64,000 nt of DNA from assembly GCA_026261815.1 (NCBI GenBank), contig JAMPIT010000566.1, positions 30,467,001 to 30,531,000 on the forward strand. The letters are read 5' to 3'. The notes under the pieces were generated by a model, which was not told where the DNA came from, made no database searches, and was given only the letters and a program-made list of their open reading frames with translations. The stretch is from Monarcha castaneiventris obscurior. Taxonomy: Eukaryota > Chordata > Aves > Passeriformes > Monarchidae. The position numbers were made by a program, and so were the translations under genes. The stretch's first letter is position 1, and each line of letters begins with the position of its first letter. Shown piece by piece: positions 13,250 to 24,900 of this stretch.

Positions 13250-13560
13250 GTAACCTAGATACCAGCATTTAAAAAACAACAAAAGACTAATAAGGTCTGA
13301 AGATGGAACCCTGAAGAGCTATGAGAAGAAAAAAGGTTGAGCAGAATAACTATCAGCAAGCTCTGCCCGAGACTACTCCAAGCATGCCAAAATAATACAC
13401 GTGGTAACCCAGCAGTGCCTTTTTGAAGTTGACATTGCCTCGGTGTGATTGATGGAATCAAAAGCTTCCAACAAACACAGGGGAAGAATAAGGACACAAG
13501 TTTGATCCCAGGGTAGGCTGAGGACTATTATAGTCCATGGAATTTCTATGCACAGTTCCA
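13250..13560 (-). mobile_element. Decayed non-LTR retrotransposon reverse-transcriptase fragment (L2/CR1-like)
   Basis: On the minus strand the peptide LLEAFDSINH (AFDSINH at 13464-13444) matches the LDLSKAFDxVxH motif of LINE reverse transcriptases, which carries one catalytic aspartate. About 50 codons further on, in another frame, CAGGGTTCCATCTTC (13313-13299) gives QGSIF followed by RPY. This matches the downstream PQGSxLGP/SP motif. The normal spacing between these motifs is near 55-60 residues, so order and distance fit after a few indels. Several frameshifts and stops separate them, so the copy is ancient and dead. The SINH variant is closer to L2/L3-like elements than to recent avian CR1, but the clade cannot be fixed by eye. 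The YxDD motif was not located. Confidence 0.55.
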
Positions 13561-13599
13561 TGCCTAAGGCACAAATGCAAATTCTCAAGGAGTATATGT

Positions 13600-16460
13600 T
13601 ATTAACGTTTAACTGGAAGAATTAATTGACAGAGGGTTTTGCAGCAGGAAAATCTATTTATAGGATGTGTTTTTGTAAACCATGGATACAGACCCTTAAG
13701 TTCCTTTTGCAGTTTTTAAGCTGAAGAACCTAGCTGCTAAAATGTGCTTTGGGGAAACTATTTAAGTATTCAGTGACAATACACAGAGTAAATTTTGTGT
13801 TGCAATCTGACTCCAATCACTACACAGCGCCCTGTAAGAGCACTTCAGTACAATATATAATGCTGTTTACTCTTTAGCATTTGAATATTGCTCCACAGAA
13901 ATTAATTTCCTATATGGAAGACAGGACATTGGTTACACTCCAACTTAACTTGGCTGCACACTTCTGGGGCATTCCCCTTTGTCCTAGGCCAACCAGACAT
14001 CCACTTGAAAAAGCTGAAGGAAACACTACACTAAATTCCATGTGCTTCAATGAACTCTCCCAACCTCCAGGGATTGTGAGAATGGTGCAAAAGAGCTGTA
14101 GTAAGGCTGAATTTTTGATCTACCACTCCTTGATGAGTCACATGACCTATTCCTACAGAAACTAAATAATATGTGTACACAGTCAATTCTTGTATTACAG
14201 TTGTGTTTTGGAGGTATCAATATGGAAACTAACACCCAAGAGTTTTGGAAAGAAAACTGATTTCCATGTGCATTTCCTTGTGACATAGGTACTTATTTTT
14301 ACAGCTCACCAAACAAACTGTAGGTTTGGGGCATTTTTGGCTATGTCTTGGATTTGTGTGCCAAATTTATAATCACTCCTAGGTTTCCCATGTGTCCAAA
14401 AGATCACTCCAAACAGCTGCAGTATTTGGCCCAGGGAGCCTGTAGGGGGGTGACCACATCAAGCAACTCTGAGGAAGAAAAAGAACATATGCTACAAGAT
14501 GGCAGTGGTTGAGGAGTAAGTGTGCATTTGGGATACAGACAGTCTGCAAAAGCCAAGGGGATAATTCTCAATTCCTCCTGAGAGTCAGTCTGTGCCAGTG
14601 ATCAGGGCAAATGCAGTCACAGACTGAATGGCAGAGGGGGAAGATGGGCATAGAACACTGGACCACATCTTGCATGTAATTCCACTTGGAAAATCCAAGG
14701 CAGACAAAGAAGGAACATGAATTCGAAACACTTCATGCATGTGTGACTATTAAATGGCCTAGGTAGACAGCTTGCATGTTTAAAAAAATAAATCCGGACA
14801 AAGCCAAATCATCACACATGCTGAGCAACATCGGCAAATTTCTTCATTATTCAGATCTCTTGAGCAAATGGGTATGTAACTATGTGTCTAGTAATAAAAA
14901 CACAAGAGGTAATACTAAAAGAAAGACACAATTCCCTAGTTTCCACCAGCAAATATGCATTTATAATCACAATGTCTTTTTTTGATATCCTGAAGCAAGA
15001 AAAGGAAACCAGGTTACTGTGAGCAATTTGTACAATAGACATGCTTTTCAACAGCATTGCCCTTGCAGTTGCCAGGGCAGAGCTGTTGTACTTTGCATTA
15101 AAAAACAACCCTTTTTCTCACAGTACAAGTAATACAACACTCTGGGCCACGGTGCAAACAAAGCCAAGCATATTTTGGTTGACTCAGGTTTCTTCTAGTC
15201 AAACTTATTGGCAGTAAAGTCCAAGTTTGCTAATTGTTTCAGGCAATCTTCTCAAGATTAACTGCTGTGCTTTACCTGTTATTCACCTAAATCAAGTGTA
15301 GGTCTCCATAACCTGACCTTTTTAAAAAAGTTTGTACATGACTCTAATTTGGTTATGCAATGCCATTTTTCCCTCCTTGCTGGGGAGTTATTTTACAGTG
15401 TTGGGGCATTTAACACTGAATTACACAGAAAGTATTGCCTGAACATGATATTGTACAGGATCTTCAGACAATGAAAGCATTATGAAACCTTTATAGGCAT
15501 CATTCCCACCAGAAAATATTTTCCATATTAAATGTTACCATATTTTTACTCCAAAGTCCAATCAATGTAGTGTAAAAAAATAAATATAAATGTATTTTCC
15601 AAACAGTTGATAAAAAAGAAAGGACAGGTGGTATTACACATATAAGACTCTAAAGAAAAGGCACAAATCTTTGGATTTTGATTGTTATTCCCAACACTGT
15701 ACTTAGAAAAACGTTCCACCACCACCAAATTGAGAGGAAATCAATTCAGCTGGGGAGAACTTCTGAGATCACAAGGGCCAAAAATACTAAAACAGACAAA
15801 GACATAAACAGGTATAATTAGTACATAAATATTGGTATATCACCATTTTTAGACCAGCATAATCAATTTAAAAGAGTCTTAATCAGTGTAACTGAAGTGT
15901 TGATAATGTGCAACAAAATATAAAGTGAACTGCTGCTCAGGCTATCCAAAAACATCTCCTCCACCTCACTGGTCCCATACCCTGAACTTGCATTCTTGTA
16001 TGCATCAACAGACTGGAATTAGGATTAAGAGATTCAGACCAAATGGAAAAATGGCAGGTCCTTTTACTTTAGGTTATGCTCCAACATGTACCCTCATACT
16101 TACAGAACTGCATGTCAAGAGTGTCTCCATTCACCTTTAAGCCTTTAAACCTGCCCTCACTCACACTGATTCAGCACAATCCTTTTTGCCTCTTCATAGG
16201 CAAGTTCCAGTGATGCAGCCAAAAAACAGAGAAACCTACTGTGCTCTAGTTCAGCACATTATTTCTGTTGCTGTCTCCAAAGTAAATGTTTGAAGAGACT
16301 TGAAATATGCAAGTGCTAAATAGCACAAAGAATGGTAACAGCAGGACATCTAAAACACTGTTGCTTCCGCATTTACTGAGAACCCTCAGGTCCTGATAAT
16401 TGTTCCTCGACCCTAAAAAGTGTTCTTAGAACATTCTTCAGAATCTGTTCCAGTAAAACA
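13600..16460. other. Non-genic sequence
   Basis: AT-rich, with no recognisable gene. Several short open frames on both strands show no motif or splice support. Confidence 0.6.
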
Positions 16461-16635
16461 CTGAAACAAGTTGCCCAGAGAGGCAGTAGATGCCTGATCC
16501 TTGAAAACATTAGACATTAGGTTTGGATGGGACTCTGAGCAACACGGTCTAGTTGAAGATGTCCCTGCTCATTGATGTGGGGTTGCATTAGATGACCTTT
16601 AAAAGGTGCCTTCCAACTATTCTATGACTCTATGA
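16461..16635 (+). mobile_element. CR1 LINE, 5'-truncated 3' end
   Basis: This segment follows the chicken-repeat-1 3' untranslated consensus. It begins with GTTGCCCAGAGAGGCAGTAG, continues through a GTTTGGATGGG...GAGCAACACGGTCTAGT segment and the GATGACCTTTAAAAGGTGCC block, and reaches CCTTCCAACTATTC. It ends in the diagnostic tail repeat TCTATGAC/TCTATGA, the short repeated unit CR1 uses for target-primed integration instead of poly(A). There is no coding part, as expected for the usual severely 5'-truncated copy. Several mismatches to the consensus suggest moderate age. This is the firmest taxonomic clue in the window: the tail and 3' block are typical of birds and other sauropsids. Confidence 0.93.
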
Positions 16636-17340
16636 ACATACAAAGATGAATGTGCCAGTTAATTTTTAATAGAAGTAGCTGGTTTTGGTAGACACGTGAG
16701 TCAAGATAGAAGTTTCCTTTAGTTTACATGGCTTCTTTTTCCCCATTACTTTGACATGAGAACTGTGCTTTTCATTTAAAACCTAACTTTAAAGATTTTC
16801 AGCATGTGGGGTAATGTGCATACATTCGATATAATTACTCTATGTTTTTAAGCAGACACTATAGGTATACTTTCTGTTAAGTAAATCTGAAATACCAGCA
16901 ATACAAATAGCAACAGCAGAGGTGGATCATTTGATAGAAATATGAAATCTTTCTTAAGTAATGCTAGCAAATTTCAGTCTTTGAGAGGAAAAAAAACCCT
17001 TTCATATATAATAGTGCTTTTCTACTGTAACATAATCTTGAGAAAATAGGGAAAACTCATTAGTAATTTAAAAATAATATTACAGAATGGCTCATTTCAG
17101 TTGTCTGAAGAGGTACTTCATCTTCCCTGCTGCCTTCAATTTTCACTATTGCACAAATGTAACGCACTAAAAAGGTTATGAAGATTAAACTTTACTTTCA
17201 GTATTGGTTCTTTCAGGAAGGAGATGAAATTAATAGATTATGGAGAGGAATCTCATTATATCATTTTCTAGGCATAAAATGGAAATTATTTTTGTCCCAT
17301 TTATGCGCTAGTATATTATGATTTTGTTTTTTTTTAATTA
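16636..17340. other. Non-genic sequence
   Basis: AT-rich with no gene seen. A run of T precedes the AT palindrome at 17341. Confidence 0.6.
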
Positions 17341-17365
17341 TATATATAATTTAAAATTATATATA
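17341..17365. repeat. 25-bp AT palindrome beside an AT/AC dinucleotide patch
   Basis: TATATATAATTT, a single A, then AAATTATATATA: two perfect 12-bp arms around one central base. A short ATATACACACATATATAG stretch follows immediately. The sequence could extrude as a cruciform and is likely to vary in length between individuals. No gene is linked to it. Confidence 0.85.
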
Positions 17366-17379
17366 CACACATATATAGT

Positions 17380-18408
17380 ATCCATGGTTTCATAATATTT
17401 TCCCCTCTTAACCTCATATGGAAGAGAAGCTGAGACACAACTTACGAAACAGGGCAGAGGATCTGATTCAGGCATGGGATTTAAAACAAAACTTGCCAAC
17501 GGTTACCAATGTTTCAGCTTTTTACCCTACCTCCAGCAAAGGGAATGCAGCAGAAGCTGAGGACAGATGAGGACAATGTGGTTGAACTAATCTGCTACAT
17601 TAAGCAGACATAGTGACTCCAAGCTGAGGGAGGCTGAGTGACACACATTGCATGACAAGACAACACCAATTTTCTCATACAACTCAAGCACACAAATTTC
17701 AAACTGGCAAGACCTTGAGGATACTTGTACTGGTCCAAATATGAGGAGTAGCTGTTGCCATTGTTGTAAATTGAAGGTACCAGGAGATATGGGCAAAATA
17801 TAGTTAACCCCTTTTCCAACTCCACCATCTTATCCTGGATTTCTTTAAGCTTTTGTCTGGGCTAGTTCATGAAGATTAATGCAGGCAACATGAAATCAGA
17901 CAAAACCCCTGGTTACATCCCTGGTGGTTGCAGAATGGTAGACGTGTGCACATTTAAAAAGTTGGAGGCAAGGCACTGTCGCCATTACCATCACCTGGAT
18001 GCCAATATTGCCAACAATGTATGGCTGGATTGTAGCACACACCGTCACACCTGCGTGCTAAGAGTGAGCAATTTTTTTAAGAGTAAACTTGCACAAACAA
18101 GGATCTATTTATTAGTCATACTACAAAAAATTTAAGCGCCTTCCTAAGCAGCTGGAGACAGAAATCTGAAGTATATAGACAGTTGAGAATCTGATGAGCA
18201 ATCAACTACTAATACAGAAGTGTTTTCCCTCCACCCAAAATTCTTAAATACCATGGATCATGTTGTAATAGTACCGTATAGTACAGAAGTCTAGAATTAG
18301 GCTTCTTTAAGTTATTATTTATGTGGTGAGAGGACTGCTAATGTTTGTCAGCAATCCCAGGTCTTACTGCTTTGGTAGTTAGAAATCAGTAAGAGTTTAC
18401 TCAACAAA
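17380..18408. other. Non-genic sequence
   Basis: No supported gene. Overlapping minus-strand open frames at 17587-17828 and a plus-strand one at 17869-18135 show no known motif. Confidence 0.55.
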
Positions 18409-18587
18409 TTAGTAGCTAATTTTAACTCTCCTTTTTACAAGTTTGGGGTCAGCAAACAGATGTAATTTTATTTGCTTCCACAGATTGCTTTCACTTTTGT
18501 TATGCTTCAATAAAATGTCTAGGTATGTCTCTGGGTGTTTGCTCAGTTGTAATGACTTAAGTGACTGAACACAGGATTTTAGTAAAC
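18409..18587 (-). CDS. Candidate 3'-terminal coding exon, function unknown
   Basis: On the minus strand, TTTTCTGCTGTTCTTTTTGTAG is a textbook acceptor ending at 18588. It opens a frame that runs about 59 codons to a TAA near 18409. The predicted peptide begins GLLKSCVQSLKSLQLSKH and continues through ETYLDILLKHNKSESNLWK to a basic end; it looks soluble and helical. Entry phase is 1. A weak internal donor (AAACTT then GTAAAA, boundary at 18439/18438) could end the exon earlier. No canonical AATAAA was found just downstream. I recognise no family. The acceptor is the strongest argument. The candidate lies on the same strand as those at 19850, 20626 and 21665, which is why I treat them as a possible cluster. 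Confidence 0.3.
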
Positions 18588-18639
18588 CTACAAAAAGAAC
18601 AGCAGAAAACTTTAGAGTAGTGCAGTCAGAGTCCACCAA

Positions 18640-19849
18640 CTCCTAATAAAAATGAACCCTTAACAATTTTTGTCCAAGTTGATACCTGCGAACACTACAA
18701 TGCATCTTTAAAAAACTAAAAACCAACCCCCAAACCAAGCTTTCAAACAGGCTACATCAGCAACAACAGCATTTGCCACCTGGTGTTTCTGTCATTTCTT
18801 CCTTCTTTTTCTATGTCTTCTTGTGCATTTGACAAGCCAAACCAGGAGGATGACCTCCTTGGCTGACATGGTTCCCTGAGCTGCCCAAGGGGAGGGAATC
18901 CCTAACAAATCCATTCCCTGACTGATGAGAAAGTTACAGCAATATAATGGAGAAAGTATGGTAGGATTCATTTTGACTGCATTTCTTGCCTTGCACTTTT
19001 CAGTTTATGCAAGACATTTACATTACTTCAAAATCTGTTGAACTGCAAATAAGCCTGCTTTCTGGTATATTATATAAAATGTAATCCATACCAGGAATAT
19101 TACATTATGTTAATAAGGTAGCATATTGGTTTTGTGACTTGGGAGTTATAATAGCACACTATTTCTAAAGCCTTGATAATTTCAGATTTTCTGTAATTTA
19201 TATCACATATTCAGGATATTGTTTTATGCCGCAGGCTCTCAGGCTTCAAGAGCCAGCGTCCTTGGCTAAGGGTGGCTCAGTTTTATAAATCCTCTTGAAC
19301 TCAACTGCAGTTTTAGGACTGCAAAATAAAATTCCCAAATATTCAACACAAAGTATGCAGTATAGCTGAATTAGCATCTCTCTGCATATTGGAAGTTCAG
19401 CAGAGCAACTGTGTATATGCAGTTGCCCCAGCTGTGTGACTGCTGGGGTCAGGGCTGTTCCAAGGTGCAAGATGTGATGCATCTCAGAAGGAAAGTAGGT
19501 GCCACAAAACGGGAAGATTCAATCTCAGCCGTAGGAGTGCCACTTCTTGAGCTCAGTAAACCAATGGGTTGAAAGTATCCTTTCGTATCTTAGAATTATA
19601 AAGCATAAGACACTCAGATGTGAACCTCAGCAATAATATAAAACTACCAAATGCTTAAATAACTCAGCTGAAATTCATGGGAAAATGGTCGATTAAAGGA
19701 CTGCATACCTGTGAAGAGATCATATTTGACCTATTCCTAGATCTCCTCACACATGTCAATAAAACCAAAGCTTGGTTACACTACATCTCTTCCCAATTGC
19801 CTATTGACATAAATTTGATGCTGGAAAAAAAAGATTATAGAGGATTTAC
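18640..19849. other. Non-genic or intronic sequence
   Basis: Between two minus-strand exon candidates. No further exon with good splice signals was found. A 78-codon minus-strand open frame at 19246-19482 lacks support. Confidence 0.5.
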
Positions 19850-19916
19850 CTGACCAAGAAACTCATTCAACTTTGCCATGCTAGTGATAATTATGGAACA
19901 GTAGGTCACAACATCC
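19850..19916 (-). CDS. Candidate 67-bp internal exon, function unknown
   Basis: On the minus strand, CACTTCTCACCTATAG (acceptor, ending 19917) precedes 67 bases that end GGTCAG, followed by the donor GTAAAT (19849-19844). Only one of three frames is open. It starts with the last base of a split codon and reads DVVTYCSIIITSM then AKLNEFLGQ. The entry phase is therefore 2 and the exit phase 0. The candidate 700 bp upstream (20626-20874) exits in phase 0, so the two cannot be joined directly. Either another exon lies between them, or one is false. A 67-bp segment is open in a given frame quite often by chance, so the splice signals carry most of the weight. Confidence 0.25.
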
Positions 19917-20625
19917 CTATAGGTGAGAAGTGCTCTGAATGAATGAGACCTGTAAGAATAATGGAAATTTGCAGAAATCAGTTGAAACACTTAAGCTAAA
20001 GATAAATAGCTACACAATTTCTTATAGAAGTCCTACTAGATATAAATCTATTAAATCACTTCTATGGCTTTTTACCATGAATATTTTGATATAGGTATCC
20101 ACAATATCAACATATCATATCAATCTCTAAATTAAATGCATGCTGAGGACTCCATAGCTGACATTCTCAGTAGAGCCACATTGTTATCAACAATTGCTTT
20201 AAACACACTATAAAAGTTCAGTAGAAATCAAGCCCTGCTATGACAGAAATGTAAGATATGTCCTTGAACACGTTAACAGTGATTGTTTCCAGTTTGTGGT
20301 TCACTAGCTTCAGCAACCTTTGTAGAGTAAGTACTCCATTAACTGCTTTGGTAGAGATTGAATTTGCACAGAACTCAAGCTCAGCAGGAGAGTAGAATAC
20401 GATTCTCAAGTAATTTTTTCAGTATATAGCTAAATATAGTATTTGACCACCTGGGAATATAAATGACACAAAGTTTCTGAAGTGATATAGCTGTAACTTT
20501 TTACTCACACATGTATTTTGCTTTAAAACATAGTAAAAAGATTAATTTTTTTAACATTTTATGCAGTTACGAACATTCTTCATCTCAATGAACTTTAAAA
20601 AGGCTCCAGCTTCGGATCTACTCAC

Positions 20626-20874
20626 GTAAAGTTCCACCTCATCTTTTACAATTACAGTAACAAACTTGTACCATTTCCCTACATCAGCCACAGAATGAAA
20701 CAAAAAAACTGAAGTGCTGCAAGTATCCCTTTGCAAACAGCTTGACAATTCTACACACTGGTTGAAAGTTACTGAAGCGCAGTTTATTTTTAGGACAACT
20801 TCAGTCTTCCTTATTGGAATTCCATTTATTACAGTCAAAAGAATACAATTCTGATCACTGCAACTAATTAGCAT
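20626..20874 (-). CDS. Candidate 249-bp internal exon with a cysteine-rich peptide
   Basis: On the minus strand, a long pyrimidine tract (CTTTCTTTTTCTGTTTGCTTTAAG) ends at 20875. An 83-codon frame follows and stops at GAACTTTAC, immediately before GTGAGT (20625-20620), a strong donor. The segment is exactly 249 bases and the other two frames contain early stops. The peptide has six cysteines, for example SCSDQNC and CVELSSCLQRDTC. It then has a beta-strand-like stretch, VGKWYKFVTVIVKDEVELY, reminiscent of an extracellular beta-sandwich edge. The frame stays open 24 codons past the donor before a stop. I could not assign a family. If real, it is probably part of a secreted or membrane protein, judged only from the cysteines. 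Confidence 0.36.
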
Positions 20875-21664
20875 CTTAAAGCAAACAGAAAAAGAAAGGC
20901 TGAAAGACAGCAGTTATTAACTTTATTTGCATGACTAGGGGAGGAAAGAATTATCTAATGCTTCATCCATTTTTCCATTAAGGCCTAATTTAAGACATTG
21001 ACTCATAAATGCATTTTAGGAGAACAATTTACAAGTAGAAATGAGTCTCCAAATGTTTCAAAAATAAGTCAATTGCAAAAACAAATTACTGAATACCCAA
21101 AGGATGTCTAATTCCCTTATTTGCCACCACCTACCATTGCAATTCATACATGGGGGAATGACACAGATATATTACCTACAATACTGCATTTATTATTTGG
21201 TTTTTTCTGTGTTTACACAGTTATATTCATTCTTAAAAGACTAACAGACAAACTCACAGATGGATGATGTACAAAAGTGAGTTATTTCAGCAGAAAGCAG
21301 ATGCAGTATTTTCCTAAATGACACCACCAAACCCCAGCCCTAATTCTGAAGGTACATTGAGGACAGCTCTCACCCACTCAGTTCCCTTCAATGCCTCACC
21401 CTTTCCTAATTTAATATTAAAGGATGCCCAAAACATTGCTCTGTGCTGTTTGGTTTTAAGCTTGAACAAAAATGGGAAAAAAAATGCAAAGAGGTTTTGC
21501 ACACTGAAATATCCTGAAATGCTGCTTTACATGATCTGTCAGACAATGCAGGCAAAATGTGGATTAAAGACTCTCACCTCAGTTTAGGCCTCTGGCCTGA
21601 GTATTCAATCAAAACCCAGCAGGTAACTGAATAAGCAAATCAAGGAAAATTCATTTTCAGTTTT
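20875..21664. other. Non-genic or intronic sequence
   Basis: AT-rich sequence between two minus-strand exon candidates. No motif or repeat was identified. Confidence 0.5.
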
Positions 21665-21838
21665 CTATAAGGGGCCAAGCATGAGTACAGACTGTTTCAA
21701 GTGTTTGACAAGCAGAGTGTCCTCTTTCATTTTTTCACTTGGGGAAAAAGAAAAGGTCTTTAAGATGTCATGCACCCAGATATTTGGCAATTTGAAATTA
21801 AGATAAGTGATTCTGACTCCAGATAAGTCTGAATTCCA
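21665..21838 (-). CDS. Candidate coding exon ending in a stop, function unknown
   Basis: On the minus strand, an acceptor-like sequence (TTTTTCAATTTCTTTTCATG..., ending AACACAG at 21839) opens a phase-0 frame of 57 codons closed by TAG at 21667-21665. The peptide includes GVRITYLNFKLPNIWVHD, then KTFSFSPSEKMKEDTLLVK and KHLKQSVLMLGPL. No donor of good quality lies inside, so it would be a terminal exon. That conflicts with its position upstream of other same-strand candidates if all belong to one transcript. The frame is also open upstream of the acceptor. No family was recognised. This is the weakest member of the cluster. Confidence 0.2.
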   Translation of the reverse strand, partial: WNSDLSGVRITYLNFKLPNIWVHDILKTFSFSPSEKMKEDTLLVKHLKQSVLMLGPL

Positions 21839-21913
21839 CTGTGTTATCAATTTACATGAAAAGAAATTGAAAAATGTCATCTCCAGACCAGAGGGCAGGA
21901 CAACATTCTTCAA

Positions 21914-24900
21914 TCAAAAGAGAAAACACATCAGCTTCTGAAATGTTAATATCTAAACAATCTTGCACATTGATTTTTGCAGCTACATGGAAAACTGTGT
22001 ATCTTCCCTAAGTCAAATGGCAAATTTTAATGCTTGTTCAGGCATTTGTGATTTTTTGTTAGATAGTAGACAGGTTAAGCAACCCCTTCACATGGATTCC
22101 CAATTTATTTAAGCATCCCCCAATTAAGACATCTAAATTTGAATAAAGTTTATGATCTTTAGCCTCCTTCTTACATTATGAGATCAAAACGAAGCATGTA
22201 GAAAACTGAAAAATAATCAGGGACTTACTCCTACCTCTCTTAAGTCATAACTTTAAATTACTTGCATTTAAAACTTTAGAGATAGGTTCTTTTAAATGCT
22301 CAAAAAGTTAAAAAGCATGCATACCTTCCACCTGCCTGGCCAAAAAGGAATGATGTTAATAATCTTATATTTAATGCTTTACCTCTTTACTGGACTGCTT
22401 CCATCATACTTTAAAAACAATATTGAAAATGTATCAAGTAACCCTCCAGAGACTCAGAAAAACGACTTGCACAGTAGAGGTTCTTTTCTCATAAAGCTGG
22501 AGAGGACCTCAACTTTGCTATACATGTGGAGACACTTCAAAATAGTCTCCCCATAAGAGGAGAAAGCCTAAAATGGCTTTATATATTTCAATGATAGGTG
22601 GATACTCATACATCCATATCTGTGTCTATAGCTGCGCCTAGACATAGAGATACGTATTTAGTCTGCATATATAATGTATGGTAATGCACATACACCTCGT
22701 GGATTTGTATACATATCACACACATTCTCACAAACACTTGGTGTTTTAATATCTTCCCTCATAACTCAGCATGGTGCGTAACTTTCTTAACCATTTGATT
22801 TCCTCTTTTTAATTACACGAAGAAAAGCATGAGGTAACTTAACATCAAAATGATCTGTGAAAAAATAATATTTTAGTTGTAAATAAAGTGGGCAAAAGAT
22901 CATTTTTCCCCATATTCTTGCTTCTCCAAAGCTGTGCACATTCTCTTTACCCCAAGTTTCTTCCTAATTTTGCTGAGGATCTCAAAAGTAGATCTCTGTT
23001 TCAAAGTAAGATTATGCTACAGCAGCATTTTCACTGCTCAGCAAGTAGTGACCAGCCTACCTACCAAATTTCCTTTTCCCAGTTTTTCCTCCCTTGACTT
23101 CATTTGGTGTGATCAATGAAGTCAGTATTATCTTTCTTCATCACTACTGCTGCTCTCACTGTACAAGTTATTTTTCTTTTTGCTTTTCTCTCTGCCAGCA
23201 CCTCTTGCCTCCACATTTCCAGCTATTACTACTCTTACCCTTAGCTTACAAGTTGTGCCCCCAGAAGTGCACATACAGCTTTCAAAGTCGCTTCCTTTCC
23301 CTGGCATTCACTCTCAGATCTACCTGTCGGCAGAGTTCCTCAGTGACCAGCACTCACCCTTCCTTCAAGCTATTCTCTCCTCCAGCACTCCTGTTCTGCC
23401 ATCCCTGTCCCATGAGGTGATGCAGTATTGCATGCCACCGATTGCAGCTTCCATGCCTGGCTGTCCAGTGTTTAGTAAGTTTGGTACCTTGTGATAGACA
23501 AGACATCCTGAGACAGGAATCTTCCATGTAGGTACTTAACCCTGAGCTCTTTCCAGCTAGAACTCACAGCCCTGAATCCTCAACTCTGTAATTGCAAATA
23601 ATTTCCCCTCCTCCCTTAACAATTAAGAGACTGCATTGCTAATGTTTGTGGACGAGTGCTGCCTCTCCAGTGGTGAAACCGATCGGGAACAAAGAGCATA
23701 ATGCATCTCCAGACAGGAGAAACAATGCATGCACTGTTGTCCCCCTGTGTACTGCTTGCCAGCTCCAGGTTCCCACCTTAAGGTTTTTCTGCATTTTGCC
23801 AAAACTGTTAGGTTAACTTTTCTTAGTGCTAGGTTTGCTATTCTTACTACTTTGTAACTAATTTAAATGGTTTTATGAAATATTTCTGGCAAATACACCC
23901 ACATCTCCCATGACACCACTGTGCATCCAGGCTTGCAAAGCATAGAAGTGTATGGGGAGAGGTAGGTCTAATGCAAAATTCATTGATGGCTACTCTCATT
24001 TGTTCTAATGGACTTATGTTCAAGATTATTTGGCTCATTAGAACAAGTGAGAATCTGCCACAGTATCCCTAATCTTTGTTAGCAGATGTCTGTCTCTCGA
24101 CCATATGTTGGATGTAATCACTTTCAGTTGCCATTTCTACTGCATGGTGAGCAATTTGGCAACTACTTCCTCTCGTCTGAAAGGCATCTGGCACAGACAA
24201 AAGCAAGCCCTGTGGATTTTTCTAGCAAATAGAAAGATATTGAAAACAAATTATGAATATCAAAGACTGTATCTGGAATGGGCAGATAGTGCTTCCACAG
24301 CTTTTTGCATATTTGTCATCAATTATTCAGTTTTCTGTATGCATGAAATTCATTTATTATAGAAAATTCATAATATACAAAAACATTGAGTTGTGTGTCT
24401 GCACAGAAAGTGAACAACAATTTCATCATATCATGATTTTCATTAAAACAATGGTACTCATATTTTTCTGGGGTTTAAGACTTTCCCCCACCTACCATAC
24501 AGTGTCATTGTACTTCATGCCACAACTTGGCATGTCACTATCACCAGAGTGTGTGGGTCTTTCTGAATCTCTTCTGTATCTTTTGACAATGAGCACAAAA
24601 TAAGTAAATCTTGTGGAAAATTAGAAATTAATGCTATGGAATCAAGTCAACTCTATGAAGTGTTAAATGTTTGTGATGAAATGCATGAGGACAGTGAAAC
24701 TGCTCATAAATATTCCTCACAGTCTCTTTTGACGCTTTTCAAATATTTCTCAGAATTTAGAGTTTAATTTCTTCCAGTTTTGACTATCTCATTTGATAGA
24801 CATAAACCAAACACAGTGTTATTCACACTGCTTCCTTCTACTTGGTCTTCATCTTCCATGTCAGGTGTTACCATTGCTATCGTACTATAAAAGCACTGAT

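Noticed and set aside
20218..20409. 63-codon minus-strand frame that could bridge the exon candidates at 20626 and 19850
   Set aside because: The acceptor is plausible, but no donor of the required phase exists, and a GTAAGT on the opposite strand competes; not supportable.
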